This document shows positions 1-7,152 of a DNA stretch of 64,000 nt, piece after piece. How positions within the stretch are numbered: position 1 is the first letter of the stretch; each line of letters opens with the position of its first letter. Location: assembly GCF_020524025.1 (NCBI RefSeq), contig NZ_JAIVKN010000002.1:930001-994000 (forward strand). The letters run 5' to 3'. A model generated the notes under the pieces. That model had not been told where the DNA came from. It did not search any database and was given only the letters and a program-made list of their open reading frames with translations. The stretch comes from Halobacillus litoralis. GTDB taxonomy: Bacteria > Bacillota > Bacilli > Bacillales > Halobacillaceae. A program made the position numbers and the translations under genes.

Positions 1-638
1 GTGAGGCCATTTCTGTTTAACGCTTTTTTATATCCTTCGATACGTTCCAGCCTTGGTGACACGTGATTAAATATCGAAGTCGTCACCATACCGACTCGCT
101 TATACCCCTTCTCAGCAAAATGGTCCACTGCAAGCTCCGCTGCCCTTTGGTTGTCGAGCATCACAGCAGTCACCGGCATCTCCTCGACGTTTCTATCCAA
201 GAAGACGACTGGATAGGAGGCATCGAGCATTTGCTGGTACAAGTCCCGGTTATTGCCTGTTGGAAAAATAATCAGTCCATCGACTTGTTTCGCCCGAAGC
301 ATTTCAATGTAATGTTTTTCTTTCACAGGATCATCATCCGCATTACAGATAATGGTGTGAAAATCTGCCCCGTGACAGGCATCTTCAATAGCCCTTGTCA
401 CTTCTGTTGTAAAATTGTGCAAGATGTTGGCGACAATCACACCGATTGTTTTCGTCGACTTCTGCTTTAAGCTCCGGGCGACGAAGTTCGGCTGATAGCC
501 TAATTGTTCAATCGCATTCTGGATGCGCTTCTTCGTTTGTTCTCCCATGTAGTCATATCGCTTATTCAAGTACTGTGAAACCGTACTCTTTGATACTTCT
601 GCCTGCTTGGCAACATCAGCGATGGTTACTTTTTTCAT
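1..638 (-). CDS. LacI/GalR-family transcriptional repressor (3' end cut by window edge)
   Basis: Reading the minus strand from an ATG at 638, after a GGAG ribosome site, gives about 212 residues open to the window edge; the C-terminus is missing. Residues 3-22 (TIADVAKQAEVSKSTVSQYL) are a textbook LacI helix-turn-helix, with the hinge segment YQPNFVARSLK at about 48-58. The rest is the start of the periplasmic-binding-protein-like effector domain (IGVIVANILHNFTTEV, then VDGLIIFPT). LacI proteins are usually about 330 residues, so two thirds are visible. Such repressors normally control a neighbouring sugar operon; that operon would lie left of the window. Tandem palindromes and a cre-like site sit in its promoter, implying autoregulation plus catabolite control. 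The effector sugar cannot be told. Confidence 0.93.
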   Translation of the reverse strand, partial: MKKVTIADVAKQAEVSKSTVSQYLNKRYDYMGEQTKKRIQNAIEQLGYQPNFVARSLKQKSTKTIGVIVANILHNFTTEVTRAIEDACHGADFHTIICNADDDPVKEKHYIEMLRAKQVDGLIIFPTGNNRDLYQQMLDASYPVVFLDRNVEEMPVTAVMLDNQRAAELAVDHFAEKGYKRVGMVTTSIFNHVSPRLERIEGYKKALNRNGL

Positions 639-661
639 TGGTATCTCCACATTTCTGTTTT

Positions 662-690
662 ACTAAATCGGTTTAGTAAATCGATTTAGT
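662..690. promoter_or_regulatory. Tandem palindromic operators of the LacI-type repressor
   Basis: Two overlapping 16-bp near-palindromes, ACTAAATCGGTTTAGT (662-677) and AGTAAATCGATTTAGT (675-690), share the half-site TAAAYCGATTTA with a central CG, the usual LacI-family operator geometry. They lie between the -10 element and the repressor start, so binding would block its own transcription. Assignment to this repressor is by position. Confidence 0.65.
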
Positions 691-693
691 TGT

Positions 694-722
694 ATTATAG
701 ACGTAATGTAAGCGCTTTACAA
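694..722 (-). promoter_or_regulatory. Promoter of the LacI-type gene with cre-like site
   Basis: On the minus strand TTGTAA (722-717), a 17-nt spacer and TATAAT (699-694) make a good sigma-A promoter. Overlapping the -35 is TGTAAGCGCTTTACA (707-721), a near match to the CcpA catabolite-response element, with one extra base in one arm. CcpA repression of this gene is inferred. Confidence 0.6.
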
Positions 723-800
723 CCCCTTCAAGTAATTTTTCTAAATTTAAAGATAATTCCTCTGTTAAGGTGGATGTATAAAGACACTTTCGATAAACAG

Positions 801-837
801 AAAAAGGCGTGCGACTCAAACAGCCGCACGCCTTTTT
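801..837 (-). terminator. Bidirectional intrinsic terminator
   Basis: AAAAAGGCGTGCG / CGCACGCCTTTTT form a GC-rich stem with A/T tracts on both sides. It lies immediately after the stop of the small gene 840-1115 and fits as its terminator. Confidence 0.85.
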
Positions 838-839
838 CT

Positions 840-1115
840 TTACCACGTTTCCCATCCATACGTCTTGTACTCATGGGGTACAGGGAGGTGATCGTCTCCT
901 CGAATGACCTGACTTCGCAGCTTCATTCTAAAGCTTTTTTGCTTAAAACGACGCTCACTCTTTTCTTCATTACCTAAGCGAAGATAATAAACTTTTCTCC
1001 ATTTGAATAACCTTTCTCTCTCGGGGTCTTTGTAATGCTTCTCCGTTTTCCAGTGGTTGAAACGCCGTTGATCAATACCCTCTTCCCATCTGCGAATCTC
1101 TTCTTCATCGAACAC
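840..1115 (-). CDS. Small hypothetical charged protein (91 aa)
   Basis: Not recognised. The 91-residue product begins with a GTG preceded by GAGGG and is dominated by charged and aromatic residues (many E, R, K and W; termini DEEEIRRW and KTYGWETW). It has no membrane segment or signal peptide. A strong terminator directly follows the stop codon, which supports it being a real transcription unit. The GTG start is not certain: no in-frame ATG is near. It stands alone between the LacI-type gene and a divergent ABC exporter. Function unknown. Confidence 0.55.
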   Translation of the reverse strand: MFDEEEIRRWEEGIDQRRFNHWKTEKHYKDPERERLFKWRKVYYLRLGNEEKSERRFKQKSFRMKLRSQVIRGDDHLPVPHEYKTYGWETW

Positions 1116-1177
1116 GATTATCCCTCAGGGACGACTTGAAATTTGCACACGTCCTATCGGTGCAGGCTGTCTGTCCC

Positions 1178-1204
1178 TTAAGGATCGTGCTGGCCGATAT
1201 ACAT
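1178..1204 (-). other. Possible 8-codon leader ORF
   Basis: Minus-strand ATG at 1204 follows AGGTAGGTGATATC, a strong ribosome-binding sequence, but the frame reads only MYIGQHDP before TAA at 1180-1178. It lies 62 nt upstream of the 91-aa gene's GTG. It could be a leader peptide, or the start of a gene broken by frameshift. The stretch 1205-1412 shows no gene and contains the AT-rich promoter region of the ABC exporter. Confidence 0.25.
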
Positions 1205-1412
1205 GATATCACCTACCTTTTTGTTCGTACATAAAACAGTGACGATTGTATTTTTCATCAACCGTTTCAACCCTATAGCCGTTATTACCTTCATTTTATC
1301 ATGCTTCATAAGCATTTAAATTATATAAAATTCTGAAACATATATTCTTCTGCATACGTATAAGAAGTATCTTATAAACGACATAACCGTGTTTTAGGAA
1401 GGGGATATCATT

Positions 1413-2324
1413 GTGATTGATGTACAGCATGTCAGTAAGCACTATGGACCGATTCATGCGTTAGATGACATCAGTTTTCAAATTCATAAAGGTACGTGCT
1501 TTGGACTTGTCGGACCGAATGGAGCCGGGAAATCAACGCTTATGAAAATTTTATCAGGCATTCTTCTGAATTTTGATGGGGACATCGGCGTGAACGACTG
1601 GAAGGTTTCTAAAGATCGTACGAAGATCAAGCAGCAAATCGGCTATATCCCTCAGGAAATTTGTCTCGAGGAGACGCTGAACGCCCGTGACAACCTAATT
1701 CTGTTTGGCAATATGTATGGACTGAAAGGGAAAAACCTGCAGGTGCGCATGGACGAGGTGCTTGAGCAGATTGGGTTAACAGACAGGAAGAAAGATAAAG
1801 TCATGACGTTTTCCGGCGGCATGAAACGCAGACTGAATATCGGTTGTGCGCTGCTACATAAACCGGCTATCGTCATTATGGATGAACCGACCGTCGGCAT
1901 TGATCCTCAATCCCGGAATTCCATTTTTTCGCTGATTCATCAGCTGAAGGCAGAAGGCAGCACAATCATCTACTCTAGTCACTATATGGAGGAAGTCGAG
2001 CAGCTCTGTGACAGCATCGGCCTCATTGATAAAGGGCAGCTGATGGAGTTCGGCCGAATGGAGGAATTGTTAGATAAACACGGCAAACCCTCCTTATTCA
2101 TTGCTGGAGATGACATTGGGGAAAAAATGCTCCAAGAGTTTGGTGAGGCGGAGGCAAAAGGAAATGGCTATTTATTAAATAGTGATGAACCCCTTCTCAC
2201 CCTGGAAAAACTGGTCACGCACTGTCGGGAACATCAGTTAGAACCACGCCGACTTGAATTGTATCAGCCAAGACTCGAGGATATTTTCTTCAATTTGACC
2301 GGCACGCAGTTAAGAGATGCGTAA
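1413..2324 (+). CDS. ABC transporter ATP-binding protein (ABC-2 exporter type)
   Basis: This 303-residue ATPase couples ATP hydrolysis to the permease encoded next door. Walker A GPNGAGKST is at 34-42, the Q-loop at about 81, the ABC signature FSGGMKRR at 133-140, Walker B IVIMDEPT at 153-160 and the H-loop histidine at 190. The C-terminal 80 residues are the accessory region seen in DrrA/CcmA/NatA-like exporters. The start is GTG after AGGAAGGGG; no ATG is better placed. The 18-nt gap to the permease and its ribosome site indicate one operon. Substrate is not deducible; drug, bacteriocin or lipid export are typical of the family. Confidence 0.93.
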   Translation: MIDVQHVSKHYGPIHALDDISFQIHKGTCFGLVGPNGAGKSTLMKILSGILLNFDGDIGVNDWKVSKDRTKIKQQIGYIPQEICLEETLNARDNLILFGNMYGLKGKNLQVRMDEVLEQIGLTDRKKDKVMTFSGGMKRRLNIGCALLHKPAIVIMDEPTVGIDPQSRNSIFSLIHQLKAEGSTIIYSSHYMEEVEQLCDSIGLIDKGQLMEFGRMEELLDKHGKPSLFIAGDDIGEKMLQEFGEAEAKGNGYLLNSDEPLLTLEKLVTHCREHQLEPRRLELYQPRLEDIFFNLTGTQLRDA

Positions 2325-2342
2325 GAAAAGGAGGAACCAGTC

Positions 2343-3083
2343 ATGTGGGCGATCGCTCGTACGGAATTGAAAAAGACAGTGCAGGACAAAGGATTGTGGT
2401 TTTGGACGTTTGTGTTGCCGATTGTATTTATTGTTGCTTTTGTAGCGATTTTATCCGGGGAGGAAACGAGCTATAAGGAGCTTGTCACCCAGATCATCCC
2501 GGGCTACACCATCATGTTTGCCTTTTTCATCATGATTTCGATGGTCATTGTCTTCGTTAAAGATAAAGAACGCGGGATGGTCGCAAGAATCGCCAGCACC
2601 CCGCTTTCCACTCACCAGTACTTTTTCGGAAAATGGCTGCCGTTCATGATCGTCGTCCTCGTCCAAATCACCGTCCTCTTCGGGTTTGGCGTCATCGTCT
2701 ATGACCTACCGCTCGGAGATCCGCTGTCGCTCATTCTCTTATCCCTCGCCCTCGCTTTTATCGTGACCGGATGGGGTATGGCGCTCGCTGTCAATGTGCG
2801 GACAGAAAACATGGGCATCGCGATGACACAGATCATCGCCCTCGGTGGTGCGCTGCTCGGCGGTCTCTGGATGCCTGTGGAATTTATGCCGGAAACCGTC
2901 CAGAACATAAGCAAGGCCCTGCCGCAGTATTGGGCGCTTCAAGGCTATAAAGACATCATTCTATCCAACGGTGGACTCGCTGATATTTGGCTGAATCTAT
3001 TGATTTTGATTGTGGCTGGAGTCGCGGGAGGAATTCTAGCTTTAGTGTCCTACCCTCGCTTTTTGCGGCAGTCTCGGAGCTGA
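2343..3083 (+). CDS. ABC-2 type transporter permease
   Basis: A 246-residue integral membrane protein with about six hydrophobic segments: N-terminal helix after a short cytoplasmic stretch (residues about 20-40), a pair around 50-75, one near 100-120, then a cluster including AMTQIIALGGALLGGLWMPV typical of ABC2_membrane proteins, and a last helix at about 215-238. It forms the channel partner of the preceding ATPase. Ribosome site AAGGAGG sits just before the ATG. A perfect terminator begins at its stop codon, so the operon has two genes. Confidence 0.9.
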   Translation: MWAIARTELKKTVQDKGLWFWTFVLPIVFIVAFVAILSGEETSYKELVTQIIPGYTIMFAFFIMISMVIVFVKDKERGMVARIASTPLSTHQYFFGKWLPFMIVVLVQITVLFGFGVIVYDLPLGDPLSLILLSLALAFIVTGWGMALAVNVRTENMGIAMTQIIALGGALLGGLWMPVEFMPETVQNISKALPQYWALQGYKDIILSNGGLADIWLNLLILIVAGVAGGILALVSYPRFLRQSRS

Positions 3084-3120
3084 TAGTAAAGCCCTCAAGG
3101 TGAGCTTGAGGGCTTTACTA
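3084..3120 (+). terminator. Intrinsic terminator of the ABC exporter operon
   Basis: TAGTAAAGCCCTCAAG (3084-3099) pairs perfectly with CTTGAGGGCTTTACTA (3105-3120), starting right after the permease stop. The arms are A/T rich at the base. 3121-3293 shows no gene. Confidence 0.85.
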
Positions 3121-3293
3121 TTGGTCAATAATAGTCTTCATAAGCTTAATGCATACCAGGGAATATATTGAATATTCACAATATTTAAGGTCTGGTTGTT
3201 GCCAATTTATTGAAATTCATCTAAACTGAATGGTAATACATTACATTCAAGCTGAAAAATTAGTAACTAGACTTATATTTTGGAGGGGATACT

Positions 3294-3641
3294 ATGAACA
3301 CTTACTTGTTTAGAACTAGAGGTATCGATAACAGTTATTATCCAGATAAAGAGGATAAATATGCTTTTAATGAAGATGCTCCTAATTGCAATAAGTTAAT
3401 AGACGATATAAAAACTAACTCTAGTGGAATTAAATATTATTTATACCTAATACCCACTGGAGAAATTGTCGAAAAAGGGATAGTTAATAATTGTACTTCT
3501 AAAAATAATATGTACTATGCCATTTATGAAGAAAGAGAGCCCCTTAAACCATCAAAAAAACTACCAAAATGGCCATCTCCAGAAAAAGGGATTATTCCTT
3601 TATCTAAAGAAGAAATTAAGGAAATTGAAAACTCAATATAA
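3294..3641 (+). CDS. AT-rich orphan protein (115 aa)
   Basis: Not recognised. A strong GGAGGGG ribosome site precedes the ATG. The product has many Asn, Lys, Tyr and Ile residues, a central beta-like segment (KYYLYLIPTGEIVEKGIV) and a proline-rich tail. There is no signal peptide or membrane helix. The gene is clearly more AT-rich than its neighbours and uses AT-ending codons, suggesting horizontal acquisition. It lies beside the phage-derived replication cassette. An immunity or small accessory role is possible but nothing in the sequence shows it. Confidence 0.6.
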   Translation: MNTYLFRTRGIDNSYYPDKEDKYAFNEDAPNCNKLIDDIKTNSSGIKYYLYLIPTGEIVEKGIVNNCTSKNNMYYAIYEEREPLKPSKKLPKWPSPEKGIIPLSKEEIKEIENSI

Positions 3642-3764
3642 TATATGACTTATATAAACTTGTATTTATCAATCTAGCAGTTACTTATCTATAAGTTATA
3701 GTGAACGTATTTAATAATGTTTAGATTACCCTGTTTACAGTCTCCTTTTAGTACAGATTAGATG

Positions 3765-3822
3765 AAAGTTCCTGTCCCCATTACGTTAACACTTTATCGC
3801 AATGGGGGACAGGAACTTTTTT
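3765..3822 (+). terminator. Long hairpin, probable terminator
   Basis: AAAGTTCCTGTCCCCATT (3765-3782) pairs with 3801-3819 with a single bulged G, followed by a run of six T. It lies between the orphan gene and the converging replication cassette and could stop transcription from either side. The rest of 3642-3970 has no gene. Confidence 0.65.
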
Positions 3823-3970
3823 GGTAACATGTTTCTGTCAAATTTTTAAGAGGAAAACGGAATCTATGGAGCAAGTTTCCTTATCCACAGAACCCTTCAC
3901 GATAAACGTCTACTTTAACAAAATATAGAGAGTTGATTATTCTTCCGATATTTATCAATACTATTGGCCA

Positions 3971-5254
3971 TCAGGAGCAATGAAGGTCAAATTGAGGTCC
4001 AATCCCATCAAACTTCCCATAATCTTTCTTAAACTGTAATTCTACTTTCCCGACAGGACCATTCCGCTGTTTCCCGATAATCAGTTCCACCTTGTCATTA
4101 TTCTCCTGCCATTTGTAATAGTCTTCCCTGTACAGAAAGGCAATCAAATCGGCGTCCTGCTCGATATTTCCGGATTCACGTAAATCAGAAAGAAGCGGTC
4201 GTTTATCCTGGCGCTGCTCGACACTTCGGGAGAGTTGAGACAATAGAATGATCGGAATTTCCAGTTCAAGCGCTAATAGTTTGAGTTCTCTTGTGATCTG
4301 ACCGATTTCGAGGTCACGGCGTTCGGAGCGTGTTGTAGAAGAGATAAGTTGAAGATAATCGATGACCACCAGGTGGTTTTCTGCTTTTTCTTTTTGTATA
4401 TAGGATCTTACTTTCGAGCGGATATCACCGGCTGTCCGTACCTGGGTATCAATGCTTAATGACCACTCAGATATCGGACCAATTCTATTGATGACATTTA
4501 TGTAATCCTGGTTATTAAAATCATTCGTGCGCCATTTTTGACCGTCCACAAAGGCTTCTGATGAAAGAATTCGCTGAATTAACGGCAATTTCCCCATTTC
4601 CAGACTGAAGATCTGTGTGCTCCCTCCTTGCTTACAGTGATGAGTGGCAAGGTTTAATGCGAAAGCTGTCTTCCCCATGGAAGGTCTTCCTGCAAGGATG
4701 ATTAAATCCCCTTTCTGCGTGCCGCCCGTCATCTGATCCAATTCTTCATATCCGGTTGAAAAACCTGTCATCCCATCCTTCGATGGATATTTCATTCTTT
4801 CTGCAACTTCCACAAGAATTTCTCTTATCGTTCCCTCGCGATCCTGCCCCTTCAATTCCCGGTGAGATTCCATCTGCTCACTTAACGCATCATACTGGTC
4901 TTCATCAGGGTCCTTCACGTATTTGATAGCCACCTCTCTTGTGACACGATGACGATAAGCATCCAGGACAAGCCGCTGGTGGTTGTTGAAGGTCACTGTC
5001 GTGGGAATGGATGAAGCCAGCTTAGTCATATACGTCACGCTTCCCACCTCCCTTATACTATCTTTCAAAGCTGTCGTTACCGAAACGATATTGATAGGCT
5101 CATTCGCCTCATGCACTGTCCTCATCGCCTGAAAAATCTTGAGATGCTTCTTATCGGAAAAGTGCTCAGGCAGCAGGATCACATCATCCATAAGGGTGCC
5201 CTCCATTAAAAGTGTACCAATCACCGACTGTTCTGCTAGATAGTTGCTAATCAT
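3971..5254 (-). CDS. Phage-type replicative DNA helicase (SPP1 G40P / DnaB-like)
   Basis: A 427-residue hexameric-helicase family protein, separate from the housekeeping replicative helicase at 43270-44631. An N-terminal DnaB domain (about 1-105, starting AEQSVIGTLLMEG) is followed by the RecA-like domain: Walker A GRPSMGKT 189-196, Walker B LVVIDYLQL 295-303, then the conserved LSQLSRSVEQR...DLRESG...IEQDADL and KQRNGPVG motifs. All motor motifs look intact. Its ATG overlaps the stop of the upstream G39P-like gene (ATGA), so translation is coupled. With the initiator and loader genes it matches the SPP1 g38-g39-g40 layout. Confidence 0.9.
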   Translation of the reverse strand: MISNYLAEQSVIGTLLMEGTLMDDVILLPEHFSDKKHLKIFQAMRTVHEANEPINIVSVTTALKDSIREVGSVTYMTKLASSIPTTVTFNNHQRLVLDAYRHRVTREVAIKYVKDPDEDQYDALSEQMESHRELKGQDREGTIREILVEVAERMKYPSKDGMTGFSTGYEELDQMTGGTQKGDLIILAGRPSMGKTAFALNLATHHCKQGGSTQIFSLEMGKLPLIQRILSSEAFVDGQKWRTNDFNNQDYINVINRIGPISEWSLSIDTQVRTAGDIRSKVRSYIQKEKAENHLVVIDYLQLISSTTRSERRDLEIGQITRELKLLALELEIPIILLSQLSRSVEQRQDKRPLLSDLRESGNIEQDADLIAFLYREDYYKWQENNDKVELIIGKQRNGPVGKVELQFKKDYGKFDGIGPQFDLHCS

Positions 5255-5577
5255 TGCGACACCTTCCTTAACAATTCATTTACTTTCTCTTTAAACATCT
5301 GTTTGGTCTCATCTGATACTTCATCAGCTTCTTTTTTCCACTGCTTCATCTTTTCGAGTGTCTTGTTCTCAGGAACCTTATAAACAGCGATATCGGCTAA
5401 CTTTGGTGGAAATGGAGATTCCGTCACATGCTCGCTCAAGCGGTTCATCACTGGCTCATAGTCCATCTTCTCAAGCTGCGCAATCATCAAAGCAACCTTT
5501 CTCTTCGTCAACGGAAATTGATCTCCATACACCTCTTCAATGGTTTTCAACACTTCGACTGCTTCTTGATAAGTCAT
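5251..5577 (-). CDS. G39P-like helicase loader/inhibitor
   Basis: A 108-residue protein whose first 65 residues follow the pattern of the SPP1 G39P family (MTYQEAVEVLKTIEEVYGDQ, then YEPVMNRLSEH and FPPKLADI), ending in a charged, probably flexible tail. In SPP1, G39P binds the G40P helicase, holds it inactive and delivers it to the origin-bound G38P. Start and stop codons overlap both neighbours by 4 nt, a tight three-gene operon. Assignment rests on the motif pattern and on being between the initiator and the helicase. Confidence 0.75.
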   Translation of the reverse strand: MTYQEAVEVLKTIEEVYGDQFPLTKRKVALMIAQLEKMDYEPVMNRLSEHVTESPFPPKLADIAVYKVPENKTLEKMKQWKKEADEVSDETKQMFKEKVNELLRKVSQ

Positions 5578-6290
5578 GACTGTCTCTCCTTTCTGATTTC
5601 TTCAAAAATATCGTCCGCTTTCTCCTTCGTATCCTTTAAAGCCGATCTATGATCCTGAGCTGCAACAGCTTCCAGAGTGTTTATCCCTGCTGCATGCCAG
5701 CGGCGCAATATACCCTCACAATATTTGAAAAACGGTTTATTATGCTGCAATGCCCGCTGCATCGACTCAATGACCAGTTCATCCGACAGTTCTTCACACC
5801 ATTCCGTAATCTGTTCCGCAATAAAGGCATTCAGAATCCCAATGTTCTGTTCGTAAAACTCATGAGGATTTAAATAAGCAGCATCCGCTTCGTCATTCAT
5901 CTCTTTTCTTTTCTTATTATTTCTTTTAATTAAAGGGCCCGCTCCAACGTCCGTCCCTCGGCTCACACCTGGGTCCATTTCATGGTTCATCTCTTGGCTC
6001 ACTCCATGGTTCACACACGAAATCATTTCATAGACAGGAGCCCGGTTTCGGTTGATAAATGTGTGCTTGATGTAACCTTTTTCTTTGAGTTCGGTACGTG
6101 CCCGTTTAAACGAACTCCTAGTAATCCGGGCTTTGATTATGAGAGCTTCTGTCGGAACGGAAAATTCCTTTTTCCAGCCTACTTTGTTGTTGAAATGCAT
6201 CAAGGTAATCCACAGCATCGAAGCAGACACGGACAGCTCCTCCAATTCAATCTGATCTAAAAACGCGTTCATTTCTTTTAAGTAATTCAT
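5574..6290 (-). CDS. Phage-type replication initiator with DnaD-like C-terminal domain
   Basis: A 238-residue protein in two domains. Residues about 1-90 form a winged-helix DNA-binding domain (LSVSASMLWITLMHFNNKVGW ... LIIKARITRSSFKRARTELKEKGYI). Residues about 140-210 match the DnaD/DnaB_2 domain (FYEQNIGILNAFIAEQITEW, with the FFKYCEGILRRWHAAGI signature). The linker at 93-116 is six four-residue repeats (VNHG VSQE MNHE MDPG VSRG TDVG), encoded by six 12-bp DNA repeats, followed by a Lys-rich stretch encoded by AT-rich DNA. In SPP1 and staphylococcal phages the equivalent initiator binds an origin inside its own gene. ATG follows GGAGG closely. Confidence 0.85.
   Translation of the reverse strand: MNYLKEMNAFLDQIELEELSVSASMLWITLMHFNNKVGWKKEFSVPTEALIIKARITRSSFKRARTELKEKGYIKHTFINRNRAPVYEMISCVNHGVSQEMNHEMDPGVSRGTDVGAGPLIKRNNKKRKEMNDEADAAYLNPHEFYEQNIGILNAFIAEQITEWCEELSDELVIESMQRALQHNKPFFKYCEGILRRWHAAGINTLEAVAAQDHRSALKDTKEKADDIFEEIRKERQS
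5901..5934. other. AT-rich stretch next to the iterons (candidate unwinding element)
   Basis: These 34 bases, directly left of the iterons, are almost only A/T with a strong T/C strand bias and end in TTTTAATTAAA. Iterons beside an AT-rich segment is the standard layout of a replication origin. The stretch encodes the initiator's Lys/Asn-rich linker, so composition alone could also explain it. Confidence 0.5.
5943..6014 (-). repeat. Six 12-bp iterons inside the initiator gene (candidate origin)
   Basis: Six contiguous degenerate 12-mers, read on the plus strand as TCCAACGTCCGT, CCCTCGGCTCAC, ACCTGGGTCCAT, TTCATGGTTCAT, CTCTTGGCTCAC and TCCATGGTTCAC. Minus-strand consensus is roughly GTGAACCATGGA. 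They keep the reading frame. Phage origins of the lambda and SPP1 type carry initiator-binding iterons in this same place. Confidence 0.75.
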
Positions 6291-6315
6291 TTTTCTCCTC
6301 CTTTTTTGAAGGCAT

Positions 6316-6356
6316 AAAAAAAAGACCTTCTTAATTCTATAATCGAATAGAGGTCT
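6316..6356 (-). terminator. Leader terminator/attenuator upstream of the replication cassette
   Basis: On the minus strand AGACCTC (6356-6350), a loop containing a second small stem (TCTAT/ATAGA) and GAAGGTCT (6330-6323) are followed by seven T. It lies 26 bp upstream of the initiator ATG, so either transcription into the cassette is attenuated or it ends an upstream transcript. Confidence 0.5.
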
Positions 6357-6553
6357 AGTTTGGTGTCACGTTTCTTAAAATTTTTTATAAAAATTTTCCT
6401 GCGTATAATTCATCTCATTATTGATGGAGGTTTAGAAAATTCCTTGTAAATAAATTCCGAACAGATTTGAAGCTTAAATTTATATGCATGAAAATTTCGT
6501 CAACAAAAAATATTTAAGAGGATAAGCATGTATTCAAACTAACTCAATAAATA

Positions 6554-6599
6554 AATCCTATGCTGATGAAAGTTTAATGCACCTCATCAGCATAGGATT
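6554..6599. other. Perfect 16-bp inverted repeat in the cassette-mutT gap
   Basis: AATCCTATGCTGATGA (6554-6569) and its exact complement (6584-6599) enclose a 14-nt loop. On the minus strand TTTATTT follows, a weak terminator tail. No minus-strand gene lies directly upstream. The rest of 6291-6749 shows no gene. Confidence 0.6.
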
Positions 6600-6749
6600 C
6601 ATCTTCTACTCTTCTTTTAAATCACAATTCGTAATCGTGGATATAATATTTCGTACCGCGTCATTCTTGTTGGCATACAACAAAAAAGAAGTGTAAGGCT
6701 GCTTGTGCTATCATAAATGTGTATCACACTTATGATTCGGAGGTTTATC

Positions 6750-7148
6750 ATGAAGAAAACAGTTACAGTCGTTGCAGCTATCATCGAAAACGAAAAGAAC
6801 GAAATCCTGTGCGCCCTACGATCACCAGAGATGTCCATTCCTAACCAATGGGAGTTCCCTGGTGGAAAAGTGGAAGAAGGAGAGAACCTTCAAACAGCAT
6901 TAGAACGCGAGATTGAAGAAGAACTATCCTGTAACATCGAAGCGAAAGACATTTTTAACGATCACACGCATGAATATGACGCCTTCATCATTCGTCTCAT
7001 CGCTCTAAATGCTGACCTTAAAGAGGGCCAACCTCAAGCGAGTGAACACTCTAAACTCATATGGCTGCCACGTGAGAATCTAAACTCTCTAGACTGGGCA
7101 CCAGCAGATATACCAGCTGTAAAGCAGCTGCAAGCAGAAAAGGTGTAG
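6750..7148 (+). CDS. MutT-like NUDIX hydrolase, (8-oxo-)dGTP diphosphatase type
   Basis: A 132-residue NUDIX protein starting at the ATG at 6750, placed 6 nt after CGGAGG; an ATG 33 nt earlier lacks a ribosome site. It opens with KKTVTVVAAIIE, carries WEFPGGKVEEGE (34-45) and the NUDIX box (REIEEELSC, 53-61), in which the usual glycine near the end is Ser. The family removes pyrophosphate from damaged or non-canonical nucleoside triphosphates. It converges on the PLD-helicase gene with only 4 bp between the stop codons, a pairing that suggests shared function. Confidence 0.88.
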   Translation: MKKTVTVVAAIIENEKNEILCALRSPEMSIPNQWEFPGGKVEEGENLQTALEREIEEELSCNIEAKDIFNDHTHEYDAFIIRLIALNADLKEGQPQASEHSKLIWLPRENLNSLDWAPADIPAVKQLQAEKV

Positions 7149-7152
7149 CCCG

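Noticed and set aside
63-470. A 135-codon plus-strand open frame at the left edge
   Set aside because: It is antisense to the LacI-type repressor, whose frame carries recognisable motifs across the same region.
3765-3822. CRISPR repeat or mobile-element end
   Set aside because: A single hairpin with no spaced copies and no target duplication; a terminator explains it.
6708-6719. CTATCATAAATG as a second SCC-type att core
   Set aside because: It is inverted relative to the rlmH end, so it cannot be the direct partner of an integrated SCC element, and it lies in the mutT promoter region.
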